Shown: in pieces, positions 1-7,979 of the stretch
Layout of the letters: every line of letters begins with the position of its first letter
Position numbering within the stretch: the first letter of the stretch is position 1
Assembly (NCBI RefSeq): GCF_013425765.1
Contig: NZ_JACCJZ010000020.1
Coordinates: forward strand, 682,001-746,000
Length of the DNA stretch: 64,000 nucleotides
Source of the DNA: Luteimonas deserti
GTDB lineage: Bacteria; Pseudomonadota; Gammaproteobacteria; Xanthomonadales; Xanthomonadaceae
Reading direction: 5' to 3'
Notes under the pieces: generated by a model
Database searches by the model: none
What the model was told of the DNA's origin: nothing
What the model saw: only the letters and a program-made list of their open reading frames with translations
Translations under genes and position numbers: made by a program

Positions 1-185
1 TGTTCGAGCGCTGGCTCGACCAGCGATGGTCGCAATCGCCCGAAGCTGGCCGCGCGGTTTTCCGACGGTTGCTGGACTGCGAGGACGATAGGCTGTGGAA
101 GTGGTTTCTCGGTCAGGAGCGTCCCGGCGATGTTGAACTCGATGCCCTCGTCGCCGAGATCCGGTCCCTCCCGCACGATCCATGA
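1..185 (+). CDS. sdhE: SdhE, succinate dehydrogenase flavinylation factor (3' part only)
   Basis: The gene enters from the left edge; codons are read from base 3 and 60 residues plus the stop are visible. The motif FRRLLDCEDDRLWKWFLG is the conserved second half of the SdhE/YgfY family, small five-helix proteins that promote covalent FAD attachment to the succinate dehydrogenase flavoprotein subunit. The family's RGxxE motif would lie upstream of the window and cannot be checked. Its end overlaps the start of the next gene, a cptA/ygfX-like gene, which is the usual partner of sdhE in gammaproteobacteria. Confidence 0.85.
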   Translation, partial: FERWLDQRWSQSPEAGRAVFRRLLDCEDDRLWKWFLGQERPGDVELDALVAEIRSLPHDP

Positions 186-603
186 CGCCGCGCCGGTCCG
201 CATTGCGTGGACGCCCTCGCGACTGTTGCTCGGTGCGCTGGCCGGGCTGACCGTCGCCGCCTGCGTCTCGATCCTGCTGTCCGAAGCCCCATTGCCGGCA
301 GCGGCCGTCGGGGTGCTTGCAGTGCTCGCGTGGAGCATGCGGTTGCTGCTCACCGAACGCAGGCGCAAGGCCTGCGACGTGGTGGTGGACGGGCAGGGCC
401 GGGTCTTCGTCGACGGCGAGCGGGTGGATGACCCACACCTGCACTGGCGTGGTCCGCTGGTCCGGCTCGACTGCCGCCAGGGCGGGCGCGCACGCATGCT
501 GATGTGGTGGCCCGACACCCTGCCAGCGGCCCGACGACGTGAACTGCGTCTGGCGTCGGCGGCGCTGGTCACGCCACGCACGCGGGATTCGATGGCACCA
601 TAG
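130..603 (+). CDS. CptA/YgfX-like small membrane protein
   Basis: A protein of 157 residues (153 if the ATG at 142 is used) with two adjacent hydrophobic segments at about residues 32-50 and 54-72. A basic linker and a short cytoplasmic domain follow, ending in a WWPDTLPAARRRELR stretch. That layout, and the position directly behind and overlapping sdhE, match the YgfX/CptA family. In E. coli that family has been described both as a toxin acting on cytoskeletal proteins and as a partner of SdhE in flavinylation. The exact start is unclear because no strong ribosome site precedes either ATG. The family call rests on context and topology more than on a diagnostic motif. Confidence 0.6.
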   Translation: MLNSMPSSPRSGPSRTIHDAAPVRIAWTPSRLLLGALAGLTVAACVSILLSEAPLPAAAVGVLAVLAWSMRLLLTERRRKACDVVVDGQGRVFVDGERVDDPHLHWRGPLVRLDCRQGGRARMLMWWPDTLPAARRRELRLASAALVTPRTRDSMAP

Positions 604-671
604 CCGCTGCCCGGCGGGCCCGACGGCGGTTGCAGCGCCGGATGTGGCCCCGTCCCGACCACCGGATCTCC

Positions 672-1913
672 ATGCTCAGACCTATTCCCGCTGCCATCGG
701 CCTGCGCTATCTGCGCGCGAAACGGCGCAACGGTTTCATCTCCTTCATCTCCCTGGCCTCGATCCTCGGCATCGCCATCGGCGTCACCGTGCTGATCACC
801 ACGCTCGCGGTGATGAGCGGTTTCCAGAAGGAGATCCGCGACCGCATGCTCGGCATGGTCGCGCACGCGACGATCAGCGCCGACGGCGACAAGCTGGCGA
901 ACTGGCAGCGAGCGGTCGACGTCGCGCGCGAGGATGCGCGCGTCGCGGGGGCCGCGCCCTATGTCGACACCCAGGCCCTGTTGCGCGGTCGCCGCAACGA
1001 GCCGGCCGCGGTGCGCGCGATCGTGCCCGAGGACGAGGCGCAGGTGTCCGACTTGTCGACCTCGATGGTCGTCGGCAAGCTCGAGGACCTGCAACCCGGC
1101 ACCTTCAACATCGTGCTGGGTCGCGAACTCGCGCTGTGGCTCGGCGTCGGCGTCGGCGACAGCGTCATCGTCACCACCGATTTCCAGGTCACGCCGATGG
1201 GCGCGGTGCCGCAGCTCAAGCGCTTCACCGTCAGCGGCATCTTCGAGGCCGGGTATCAGGATTTCGACCGGCGCCTGGCGGTGGTCAACCTCAGCGATGC
1301 GCAGCGCCTGCTGCGCATCGGCGATGGCGTCACCGGCGTGCGCCTGAAACTGCACGACATGGACCGCGCGCAGCAGGTCACGCGCGATCTCGTCGGCCGG
1401 CTCGGCGGCGTGTACCGCGTGAGCGACTGGAGCATCGAGAACGCCAACATGTTCCGCGCGCTCAAGCTCGAAAAAACGATGATCGGCATCCTGCTGTCGC
1501 TGATCATCGTCATGGGCTCGTTCAACCTCGTCGCCTCGCAGGTGAGCCTGGTGACCGACAAGCAGGCCGACATCGCGATCCTGCGCACGCTCGGACTGAC
1601 GCCCGGCGGCGTGATGCAGGTGTTCATGGTGCAGGGCACGATGATCGGGGTGATCGGCACGATTCTCGGCATCACCGGCGGGCTGCTGCTGACCTTCAAT
1701 CTCGAACACATCCTGCGCGCGATCGAGAGCACCTTCGGTGTCGTGCTGATGCCCGAGGACGTCTATTACGTGACCGGCCTGCCGATCGACCTGCAGGTCA
1801 GCGACGTGGTGATGATCGCCAGCGTCGCGCTGGTGATGGCCTTCGTCGCGACCATCTATCCGGCGCTGCGCGCGGCGCGCACGGCCCCGGCGGAGGCACT
1901 GCGCTATGAATGA
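672..1913 (+). CDS. lolC: LolC/LolE-type lipoprotein-releasing system permease
   Basis: Inner-membrane subunit of the LolCDE ABC transporter, which extracts outer-membrane-destined lipoproteins and passes them to LolA. The 413-residue product starts [20 protein letters not shown] first membrane helix follows at about residues 22-45, then a large periplasmic domain, then three C-terminal helices of the FtsX/MacB-like permease fold, about residues 270-405. I chose the ATG at 672 because the family begins just before the GLRYLR motif; an in-frame start at 630 would add 14 unrelated residues. It overlaps lolD by 8 bp, so the two are translationally coupled. Only one permease gene is present here, so the transporter may be a homodimer (LolF-like), or a second permease gene may lie elsewhere. 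Confidence 0.88.
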   Translation: MLRPIPAAIGLRYLRAKRRNGFISFISLASILGIAIGVTVLITTLAVMSGFQKEIRDRMLGMVAHATISADGDKLANWQRAVDVAREDARVAGAAPYVDTQALLRGRRNEPAAVRAIVPEDEAQVSDLSTSMVVGKLEDLQPGTFNIVLGRELALWLGVGVGDSVIVTTDFQVTPMGAVPQLKRFTVSGIFEAGYQDFDRRLAVVNLSDAQRLLRIGDGVTGVRLKLHDMDRAQQVTRDLVGRLGGVYRVSDWSIENANMFRALKLEKTMIGILLSLIIVMGSFNLVASQVSLVTDKQADIAILRTLGLTPGGVMQVFMVQGTMIGVIGTILGITGGLLLTFNLEHILRAIESTFGVVLMPEDVYYVTGLPIDLQVSDVVMIASVALVMAFVATIYPALRAARTAPAEALRYE

Positions 1914-2637
1914 CGCGACGAGTGCCGCACCGACGGCTGCGCCCGATACCGTCGTGCTGGCGGCCGAAGGCCTGGGCAAGACCTATGCCGAAGGCACGTT
2001 GAACACGCCGGTGTTCGACGGTCTGGACTTCGCGGTGCGCGCCGGCGAAACGGTCGCGATTCTCGGCGCGTCCGGCGCCGGCAAGAGCACGCTGCTGCAT
2101 CTGCTCGGCGGGCTGGACACACCGACCGCGGGCGAAGTGTTCGTCTCCGGCCAGAAGATGAGCGCCCTGTCGAACGCGGCGCGCGGCACGCTGCGCAACC
2201 GGTCCCTCGGCTTCGTCTACCAGTTCCATCACCTGCTGCCGGAGTTCACCGCGCTCGAGAACGTCATGTTGCCGGCGCTGCTCAACGGCGCCAGCGATGC
2301 CGATGCGACCAGGCGTTCACGCGATCTGCTCGAGGCCGTCGGCCTCGGCCATCGCCTGGCCCACAAGCCGGGGGAGCTGTCGGGCGGCGAGCGCCAGCGC
2401 GCTGCGGTGGCACGTGCGCTGGTCAACAAGCCGGCCTGCGTGCTCGGCGACGAACCGACCGGAAACCTCGACGAACGTACGGCGGCGACGGTGTTCGAGC
2501 TGATGCTCGAACTCAACCGTGCCCAGCACACCAGCCTGGTACTGGTGACCCACGACCGGCGCCTGGCGCGCAAGCTCGACCGGGTCATGGAACTGCACCA
2601 GGGCAAGCTGCGAGAGGTCGCGCGGGACGACGTCTGA
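1906..2637 (+). CDS. lolD: LolD, lipoprotein-releasing system ATPase
   Basis: Cytoplasmic ATP-binding subunit that powers lipoprotein release by the LolC-type permease upstream. The 243 residues show Walker [10 protein letters not shown] at 54-62, a Q-loop near [16 protein letters not shown], the ABC signature [14 protein letters not shown] from 158, Walker B with the catalytic Glu in LGDEPTG (180-186) and the switch His in VTHDRR. The FHHLLPEF segment is typical of LolD rather than of MacB or FtsE. The ATG lies inside the end of lolC. After the stop the region is convergent with the EamA permease gene; a GC-rich imperfect hairpin near 2651-2671 lacks a T-tract. Confidence 0.93.
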   Translation: MNDATSAAPTAAPDTVVLAAEGLGKTYAEGTLNTPVFDGLDFAVRAGETVAILGASGAGKSTLLHLLGGLDTPTAGEVFVSGQKMSALSNAARGTLRNRSLGFVYQFHHLLPEFTALENVMLPALLNGASDADATRRSRDLLEAVGLGHRLAHKPGELSGGERQRAAVARALVNKPACVLGDEPTGNLDERTAATVFELMLELNRAQHTSLVLVTHDRRLARKLDRVMELHQGKLREVARDDV

Positions 2638-2686
2638 GGTTGCGGTCCGCGGGCTGCGCCTCGCCCGCGATGGCGCCGCGCGCGGG

Positions 2687-3616
2687 CTATTCGCTCGGCT
2701 TGGCGGCTTCGGACGGCCGCTGCGACGCGGCCCGGCGTGACAACACCGCCTCGCGGTGCGCGATGTAGCCATTGGCGCCGAACACGATCGCCGCGCCGAT
2801 CGCCGTCCACACGTCGATGACCTCGCCGAAGAGCCACCAGCCGAACAGCACCACGATCGGCAGCTGCACGAAACTGATCGGCTGCAGGGCCGAAACCTCA
2901 CCCAGACGCAGCGCGCGTGTCCATAGCCACTGGCCCAGCGTGCCGAGCACGCCGGTGGCGACGAGCCACGCCCAGACCACCGGGCCCGGCCAGATCCAGT
3001 CGAACAGCGCCGGCACCAGCGACAACGGCACCCAGAGCAGGTAGGTGTAGAAGACGATCGTGTCGGGCGGGTCGAGCCTGGACAGCTGCTTCATCTGGAT
3101 CGCCACCAGTGCCGCGAGCAGGGCGCCGAGCACCGGGATCAGCATCGCCGCGGAGAACGACACGCCGGGCCGCAGGATCACCAGCACGCCGATGAAGCCG
3201 GCCACCACCGCCGCCCAGCGACGCGCGCGCACCACCTCGCCCAGCCACATCACCGCGGCGATCGTCGCGAACAGCGGCGTGGCATAGGACAGCGAGATCG
3301 CCTGCGACAGCGGCAGATGGCCGATCGCCCAGAACGCGCACAGCATCGAGCCCAGTCCGACGACGGTGCGGCTGACGTAGCGGCCGAGATTGCGGGTGCG
3401 CGGCAGGCCTCGGCCGCTGCGCAGCAGGATCGGCAGCAGGGCGAGCAGTCCGAAGAAATTGCGGAAGAACGCGACCTCGGTCGTGGGGATGGTCGCCGAG
3501 GCGTAACGGATCGCGATCGCCATCAACGCGAATGCGGAGGTACTGCCCAGCATCAGCAGCGCGGCCCGCCCCTGCAGGGTCGCCGGTCGCCAGCGGAGCA
3601 GGGCGCGTGGGCTCAC
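2687..3616 (-). CDS. EamA/DMT-superfamily permease
   Basis: A 309-residue membrane protein with about ten hydrophobic helices arranged as two EamA repeats. The first repeat contains the SATIPTTEVAFFRNFFGLLALL segment typical of drug/metabolite transporters, and the second ends in the EVIDVWTAIGAAIVFGANGYIAHRE region. The substrate cannot be read from sequence. The start is GTG at 3616, or GTG at 3619; the first overlaps the murB stop as GTGA, which implies coupled translation. It is the last gene of a minus-strand run DUF4190-pyrD-murB-eamA. A much longer open frame extends upstream, but it is antiparallel shadow coding inside murB. Confidence 0.82.
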   Translation of the reverse strand: MSPRALLRWRPATLQGRAALLMLGSTSAFALMAIAIRYASATIPTTEVAFFRNFFGLLALLPILLRSGRGLPRTRNLGRYVSRTVVGLGSMLCAFWAIGHLPLSQAISLSYATPLFATIAAVMWLGEVVRARRWAAVVAGFIGVLVILRPGVSFSAAMLIPVLGALLAALVAIQMKQLSRLDPPDTIVFYTYLLWVPLSLVPALFDWIWPGPVVWAWLVATGVLGTLGQWLWTRALRLGEVSALQPISFVQLPIVVLFGWWLFGEVIDVWTAIGAAIVFGANGYIAHREAVLSRRAASQRPSEAAKPSE

Positions 3617-4644
3617 CACGTGGCCCCGACGATCCTCGGTTCCGGCTCCAGCGCGATGCCGAAACGCAAGTGCACGGAACCGGCGATGCGTCGCGCGAGC
3701 GCGAGCAGTTCGGCGCCGCTCGCCCCGCCGTGATTGACCAGAACCAGCGCGTGGCCCTCGGCGACGCCGGCATCGCCGTCGCGCTTGCCCTTCCAGCCGC
3801 ACTGGTCGATCAACCACGCGGCCGACAGCTTGCGCAGGCCGTCCCCGGCAGCGAACACCGGGATGCCCGCATGCGCGGCGACCAGCGCGGCGGCCTGCGA
3901 CGCCGGCACGACGGGATTCTTGAAGAAGCTGCCGGCATTGCCGACCACCGCGGGGTCGGGCAGCTTGCTGCGACGGATGTCGATGACCGCTTCGGCCACG
4001 TCGATCGGCCGCGGCGTGTCGATACCGCGCGCGGCGAGCGTATCGCGCAGGCCCGCGTAGTCGACGACCGGCTGGGCGAAGCGGTGCAGCGAGAACTCGA
4101 CCGCAGTGACGATCCAGCGATCGGGCTGCTGTTTGAAGACGCTGTCGCGATACCCGAAACGGCAGGCGTCGGCATCGAGCCGGACGAGGCGTCGCAGGTC
4201 CTGATCGAAGGCCTCCACCGCGACCACGCATTCGCCGACCTCGACGCCGTACGCACCGATGTTCTGGATGGGCGCGGCGCCGACGGTGCCGGGAATGAGC
4301 GCGAGGTTCTCGAAGCCGCCGAGGTCCTGGGCCAGCGTCCACAGCACGAAGCCGTGCCAGTCGGCGCCCGCGGCCGCGCGCACCACGACCCGCTCACCGT
4401 CGTCGGACAGCACCTCGCGGCGCGTATCCACGATCGACAATGCATCGCCGGCATCGCCCGCGAACAGCAGGTTGCTGCCGCCGCCGATCGGCAGGGGCCG
4501 GGCGCCGTCGCCGAGTGCCGCGAGCGCGTCGGGCAGTGCGGCGATGTCCACCAGCTCGACCAGTCGACGCGCGGACGCGGCCACGCCGAAGGTGTTGCGG
4601 GCGCGGAGATCGGCCCGCTGCAGCACGCGGAAGGGTGCGGACAT
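3613..4644 (-). CDS. murB: MurB, UDP-N-acetylenolpyruvoylglucosamine reductase
   Basis: NADPH- and FAD-dependent reduction of UDP-GlcNAc-enolpyruvate to UDP-MurNAc, the second committed step of peptidoglycan precursor synthesis in the cytoplasm. The 343 residues contain NTFGVAASARRLVEL at the start, the FAD-binding PIGGGSNLLF motif at about 52-61, the IPGTVGAAPIQNIGAYGVE motif and the YRDSVFK segment of type I (E. coli-like) MurB. The PAVVGNAGSFFKNPVV segment carries the catalytic serine. The ATG start is 5 bp after the pyrD stop. The downstream permease gene overlaps its stop codon. Confidence 0.95.
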   Translation of the reverse strand: MSAPFRVLQRADLRARNTFGVAASARRLVELVDIAALPDALAALGDGARPLPIGGGSNLLFAGDAGDALSIVDTRREVLSDDGERVVVRAAAGADWHGFVLWTLAQDLGGFENLALIPGTVGAAPIQNIGAYGVEVGECVVAVEAFDQDLRRLVRLDADACRFGYRDSVFKQQPDRWIVTAVEFSLHRFAQPVVDYAGLRDTLAARGIDTPRPIDVAEAVIDIRRSKLPDPAVVGNAGSFFKNPVVPASQAAALVAAHAGIPVFAAGDGLRKLSAAWLIDQCGWKGKRDGDAGVAEGHALVLVNHGGASGAELLALARRIAGSVHLRFGIALEPEPRIVGATW

Positions 4645-4649
4645 CGACG

Positions 4650-5702
4650 TCAGAGATTGGGCACGTTGCCGCGGCTGGGGGCCTCGCGGCGCCTGCGGAT
4701 CGCCTCGACGCAGTCGGCGATGAGTGCCGGGCCGCGATAGATCAGCCCCGAGTAGAGCTGCACCAGCGACGCCCCGGCCGCGACCTTCTTCACCGCATCG
4801 GCGCCGGAGAGGATGCCGCCGACACCGATCAGCGGAATGGTGTCCGGCAGCCGGGTACGCAGCATGCGCAGCACCGTCGTCGACTTGTTCATCAGTGGCT
4901 CGCCCGACAGCCCGCCCGACTGGTTGGCATGGCGCGCGGCCTGCAGATTGATCCGCGACACCGTGGTGTTGGTGGCGATCACGCCGTCGACGTGCAGGTC
5001 GGAGAGCACCCGCGCAGCGGCCTCGATGTCGTCGTCGCTGAGGTCGGGTGCCACTTTCACCAGCACCGGCACGCGGCGCCCATGCTGCGCGGCGAGGCGC
5101 TCCTGCGCGTCGCGCAGTGTTCCGATCAGCCGGCGCAGGGCCTGTTCTTCCTGCAACTCGCGCAGGCCCGCCGTGTTGGGCGAGGAGATGTTCACGGTGA
5201 CGTAGTCGGCCACCGGATAGACGCGTTCGAGACAGGCGAGGTAATCGTCCGCCGCGTCGTCGTTGGGCGTGTCCTTGTTCTTGCCGATGTTGATGCCGAG
5301 GATGCCGTCGCGCTTCGCGCGCCCCACGTTCTCGAGCAGCGCCTCGACGCCGCGGTTGTTGAAGCCGAGCCGGTTGATCAGGGCGCGATGGCGCGGCAGC
5401 CGGAACATGCGCGGCCTAGGATTGCCGTCCTGCGCGCGCGGGGTGACCGTGCCGATCTCGATCGAGCCGAAGCCCAGCGCGAACAGCGCATCGATGTGCG
5501 CGCCGTTCTTGTCCAGCCCGGCCGCCAGGCCGACGGGATTGGGAAACCGCAGGCCGAACGCCTCGACGGGCAGGGGCGCCGGCGCCTTGGCGATCAGCGG
5601 CACGAGCCCTGCGCGATGGGCGGCGTCCAGTGAAGCGAGGGCGAGGCCGTGCGCGCGCTCGGCATCCAGTCTGAACAGGAGCGGGCGGGCGACGCCGTAC
5701 AC
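4650..5702 (-). CDS. pyrD: Dihydroorotate dehydrogenase (quinone), class 2
   Basis: Oxidises dihydroorotate to orotate, passing electrons to ubiquinone at the inner membrane; fourth step of pyrimidine synthesis. The 350 residues begin with the membrane-associating helix of class 2 enzymes ([22 protein letters not shown]). [12 protein letters not shown], the NRLGFNNRG signature, [12 protein letters not shown] with the catalytic serine, and the FMN phosphate site [12 protein letters not shown] follow. The start codon is GTG at 5702, 2 bp after the upstream DUF4190 gene. Dihydroorotase, the preceding pathway step, is also in the window but in an unlinked operon at 38.2-39.6 kb. Confidence 0.95.
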   Translation of the reverse strand: MYGVARPLLFRLDAERAHGLALASLDAAHRAGLVPLIAKAPAPLPVEAFGLRFPNPVGLAAGLDKNGAHIDALFALGFGSIEIGTVTPRAQDGNPRPRMFRLPRHRALINRLGFNNRGVEALLENVGRAKRDGILGINIGKNKDTPNDDAADDYLACLERVYPVADYVTVNISSPNTAGLRELQEEQALRRLIGTLRDAQERLAAQHGRRVPVLVKVAPDLSDDDIEAAARVLSDLHVDGVIATNTTVSRINLQAARHANQSGGLSGEPLMNKSTTVLRMLRTRLPDTIPLIGVGGILSGADAVKKVAAGASLVQLYSGLIYRGPALIADCVEAIRRRREAPSRGNVPNL

Positions 5703-5704
5703 GG

Positions 5705-6001
5705 TCAGGACGTGGCCGCGATCATGGCGAACAGGCCGCCGAAAAAGAGCACCGCGATCAGAAGCGCGAGCAGTGCGAGCCCGATCGCCGCGTAGCCCAA
5801 GACCAGGCCGGCCACGGCGAGTCCGTCGCCTTCATAGCGTTCGGGCGCGCGACGGATCTCGCCGCGCGCGAGATGCCCGGTGACGATCGCGACGATGCTG
5901 CCCACCAGCGGCAGCAGAGACCATCCCAGCAGGCCGAACACGAGGCTGATGATCGCCATCGAGCTGGTCTGGCGGAACGGCAGGGGCGCGGGTGTGGTCA
6001 T
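5705..6001 (-). CDS. DUF4190-type small membrane protein
   Basis: A 98-residue protein with two long hydrophobic helices around a short [29 protein letters not shown]-type linker. This is the layout of DUF4190 family proteins, which have no settled function. The ATG at 6001 ([11 protein letters not shown]) is preferred over an in-frame start 11 codons earlier because the added residues are proline- and serine-rich and outside the domain. It is the first gene of the tightly spaced run with pyrD, murB and the EamA permease. The 207 bp upstream to the aldehyde dehydrogenase gene holds nothing I recognise. Confidence 0.72.
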   Translation of the reverse strand: MTTPAPLPFRQTSSMAIISLVFGLLGWSLLPLVGSIVAIVTGHLARGEIRRAPERYEGDGLAVAGLVLGYAAIGLALLALLIAVLFFGGLFAMIAATS

Positions 6002-6208
6002 GGACGGAGGGCTCGATGGGGGCCGAACGCGCATCGCGGGCGGTCGACGCCGCCGGAACGCGGGACGAACGGGCAGACGGGACTACGCGGCACCATCGGC
6101 GGCGGCCAGGAACAGGGCGGGGAGGCGTCGATTATTCCAGAAGCGCCCGCGCGATGGGAGCGTGCACGCGGACGGCGGTATCACGTGATGCCGCCGTCGG
6201 TGCCGCGG

Positions 6209-7744
6209 TCACAGATCGAACTTGATGCCTTGGGCCAGCGGCAGCGCGTCGGAGTAGTTGATGGTGTTGGTCTGACGCCGCATGTAGGCGCGCCACGCAT
6301 CCGAGCCCGACTCGCGGCCGCCGCCGGTTTCCTTCTCGCCGCCGAACGCGCCACCGATCTCGGCGCCCGAGGTGCCGATGTTGACGTTGGCGATGCCGCA
6401 GTCCGAACCCCAGGCCGACAGAAACTGCTCGGACGCGCGCAGGTCGGTGGTGAACAGCGACGACGACAGGCCCTGCGGCACGGCGTTCTGCATCTCGATC
6501 GCGTCTTCCAGATCGCTGTACTTCATGACGTAGAGGATCGGCGCGAAGGTCTCGGTCTGCACGACCTCGGCGTCGTTGGTCAGGCCGCTGACCAGCGCCG
6601 GCAGCACGAAGTTGCCCTTGCGCTCGGTGAGTGCGCGGCCACCGCTCTCGATCGTGCCGCCGCTGGCCTTGGCCTTCTCGATCGCGTCCAGGTACGCCTG
6701 CACGCCCTCGCGGCTGTTGAGCGGACCCATCAGGTTGGCGGCGTCGGTGGGATCGCCGATCTTCGTTTCGACCTGGGCGTAGGCGGTCTTGAGCTTGGCC
6801 AGCACGTCATCAAAGATCGATTCGTGCACGAACAGGCGGCGGGTCGTCGTGCAGCGCTGGCCGGCGGTGCCGACGGCGCCGAACACGATCGCCGGGATCG
6901 CCAGCTTCAGGTCGGCAGTGGGGTCGACGATGATCGCGTTGTTGCCGCCCAGTTCCAGCAGCGAGCGGCCCATGCGCCTGGCGACGCACTCGCCGACGTG
7001 GCGGCCGACCCTGGTCGAACCGGTGAAGCTGACCAGGGCGATGCGCCTGTCGTCGACGAAGGCCTGGGCGAGATCGCTGCCGGCGTCGTTGAACAGGAAG
7101 AAGATGTCCGGGAAGCCGGCCTTGTTCAGCGCCTCGTTGCAGATCTTCATCGACGCGATCGCCGACAGCGGCGTCTTCGGCGACGGCTTCCAGATCGTGA
7201 TGTTGCCGCAAATGGCGGCGATGAAGCTGTTCCAGGCCCAGACCGCCACCGGGAAGTTGAACGCGCTGATCACGCCGACGAGGCCCAGCGGATGCCACTG
7301 CTCGTACATACGGTGGCCGGGACGCTCGGAGTGCATGGTCAGGCCGTAGAGCTGGCGCGACAGGCCGACGGCGAACTCGCCGATGTCGATCATCTCCTGT
7401 ACTTCGCCGTCGCCTTCCGGCTTGGACTTGCCCATTTCCAGCGCGACCAGCGATCCCAGCGCGTCCTTGTGCGTGCGCAGCGCGTCGGCGCACAGGCGCA
7501 CGGCTTCACCGCGGCGCGGTGCAGGCGTCTTGCGCCAGATCTTGAAGGCCGCCTGGGCGCGCTCGACGATCCGCTCGTAGTCGGCCTGCGAGCTGGCCTG
7601 CACGCGGGCGAGCACCTCGCCGTCGGTCGGATTGACCGGCTCGAGGACGCCGGCATCGCCGGTCGTCGACCACTCGCCGTTGCCGAGATACGTGCCCGAT
7701 TCGGTGGCGGACAGGCCGAGCGCGGTGAGGACGGAATGGGGCAT
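6209..7744 (-). CDS. ALDH7-type aldehyde dehydrogenase (likely L-aminoadipate-semialdehyde dehydrogenase)
   Basis: NAD(P)-dependent oxidation of an aldehyde to an acid. The 511-residue sequence aligns by eye with the ALDH7/antiquitin group: FNFPVAVWAWN and WKPSPKTPLSA (cofactor site), FTGSTRVGR (Rossmann turn), LLELGGNNAI with the general-base Glu, and TAGQRCTTTRRLF with the catalytic Cys at about residue 300. The GTSGAEIGGAFGGEKETGGGRESGSDAWRAY-type C-terminus is characteristic of enzymes acting on alpha-aminoadipic semialdehyde in lysine breakdown. The substrate is inferred from family, because no lysine-catabolism genes lie nearby. I chose the ATG at 7744; the upstream in-frame start adds arginine-rich, non-family residues. 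It is a single-gene unit. Confidence 0.85.
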   Translation of the reverse strand: MPHSVLTALGLSATESGTYLGNGEWSTTGDAGVLEPVNPTDGEVLARVQASSQADYERIVERAQAAFKIWRKTPAPRRGEAVRLCADALRTHKDALGSLVALEMGKSKPEGDGEVQEMIDIGEFAVGLSRQLYGLTMHSERPGHRMYEQWHPLGLVGVISAFNFPVAVWAWNSFIAAICGNITIWKPSPKTPLSAIASMKICNEALNKAGFPDIFFLFNDAGSDLAQAFVDDRRIALVSFTGSTRVGRHVGECVARRMGRSLLELGGNNAIIVDPTADLKLAIPAIVFGAVGTAGQRCTTTRRLFVHESIFDDVLAKLKTAYAQVETKIGDPTDAANLMGPLNSREGVQAYLDAIEKAKASGGTIESGGRALTERKGNFVLPALVSGLTNDAEVVQTETFAPILYVMKYSDLEDAIEMQNAVPQGLSSSLFTTDLRASEQFLSAWGSDCGIANVNIGTSGAEIGGAFGGEKETGGGRESGSDAWRAYMRRQTNTINYSDALPLAQGIKFDL

Positions 7745-7848
7745 GGACGGAACTCCTGTTGAGCGCATGCGGCCGAAGCGGGATCGGCGGCCTGCGGGGA
7801 AGCGGCGCGACGCGGCGCGGCACACGGGCCGGCAATGGCGGTCGCGGA

Positions 7849-7925
7849 TGGTGACCCCGGCCCGATTCGAACGGGCGACCTGTCCCTTAGGAGGGGACCG
7901 CTCTATCCAGCTGAGCTACGGGGCC
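7849..7925 (-). tRNA. tRNA-Arg (anticodon CCU)
   Basis: On the minus strand the sequence folds as a complete cloverleaf of 77 nt. A 7-bp acceptor (GGCCCCG with CGGGGTC, one G-U pair), D-arm GCTC..GAGC, anticodon stem GTCCC/GGGAC with loop CTCCTAA, and T-arm GCCCG-TTCGAAT-CGGGC are all present, and the terminal CCA is encoded. Anticodon CCU reads AGG, a rare arginine codon in GC-rich genomes. It sits between the aldehyde dehydrogenase and dnaE2. tRNA-Arg(CCU) genes are common integration sites, but I see no integrase or attachment duplication beside it. Confidence 0.96.
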
Positions 7926-7979
7926 GAACCCGGCGATTTTCGCATGCGGCGCGGGCGAATCCCAAACCCCGGATGCCGG

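Noticed and set aside
2687-4342. A 551-codon reading of the EamA permease gene
   Set aside because: The first 242 codons lie inside murB in another frame and show no family similarity; GTG at 3616 or 3619 is the reasonable start.
7849-7925. tRNA-Arg(CCU) as an integration site for a mobile element
   Set aside because: No integrase, no repeated 3' end of the tRNA and ordinary core genes on both sides.
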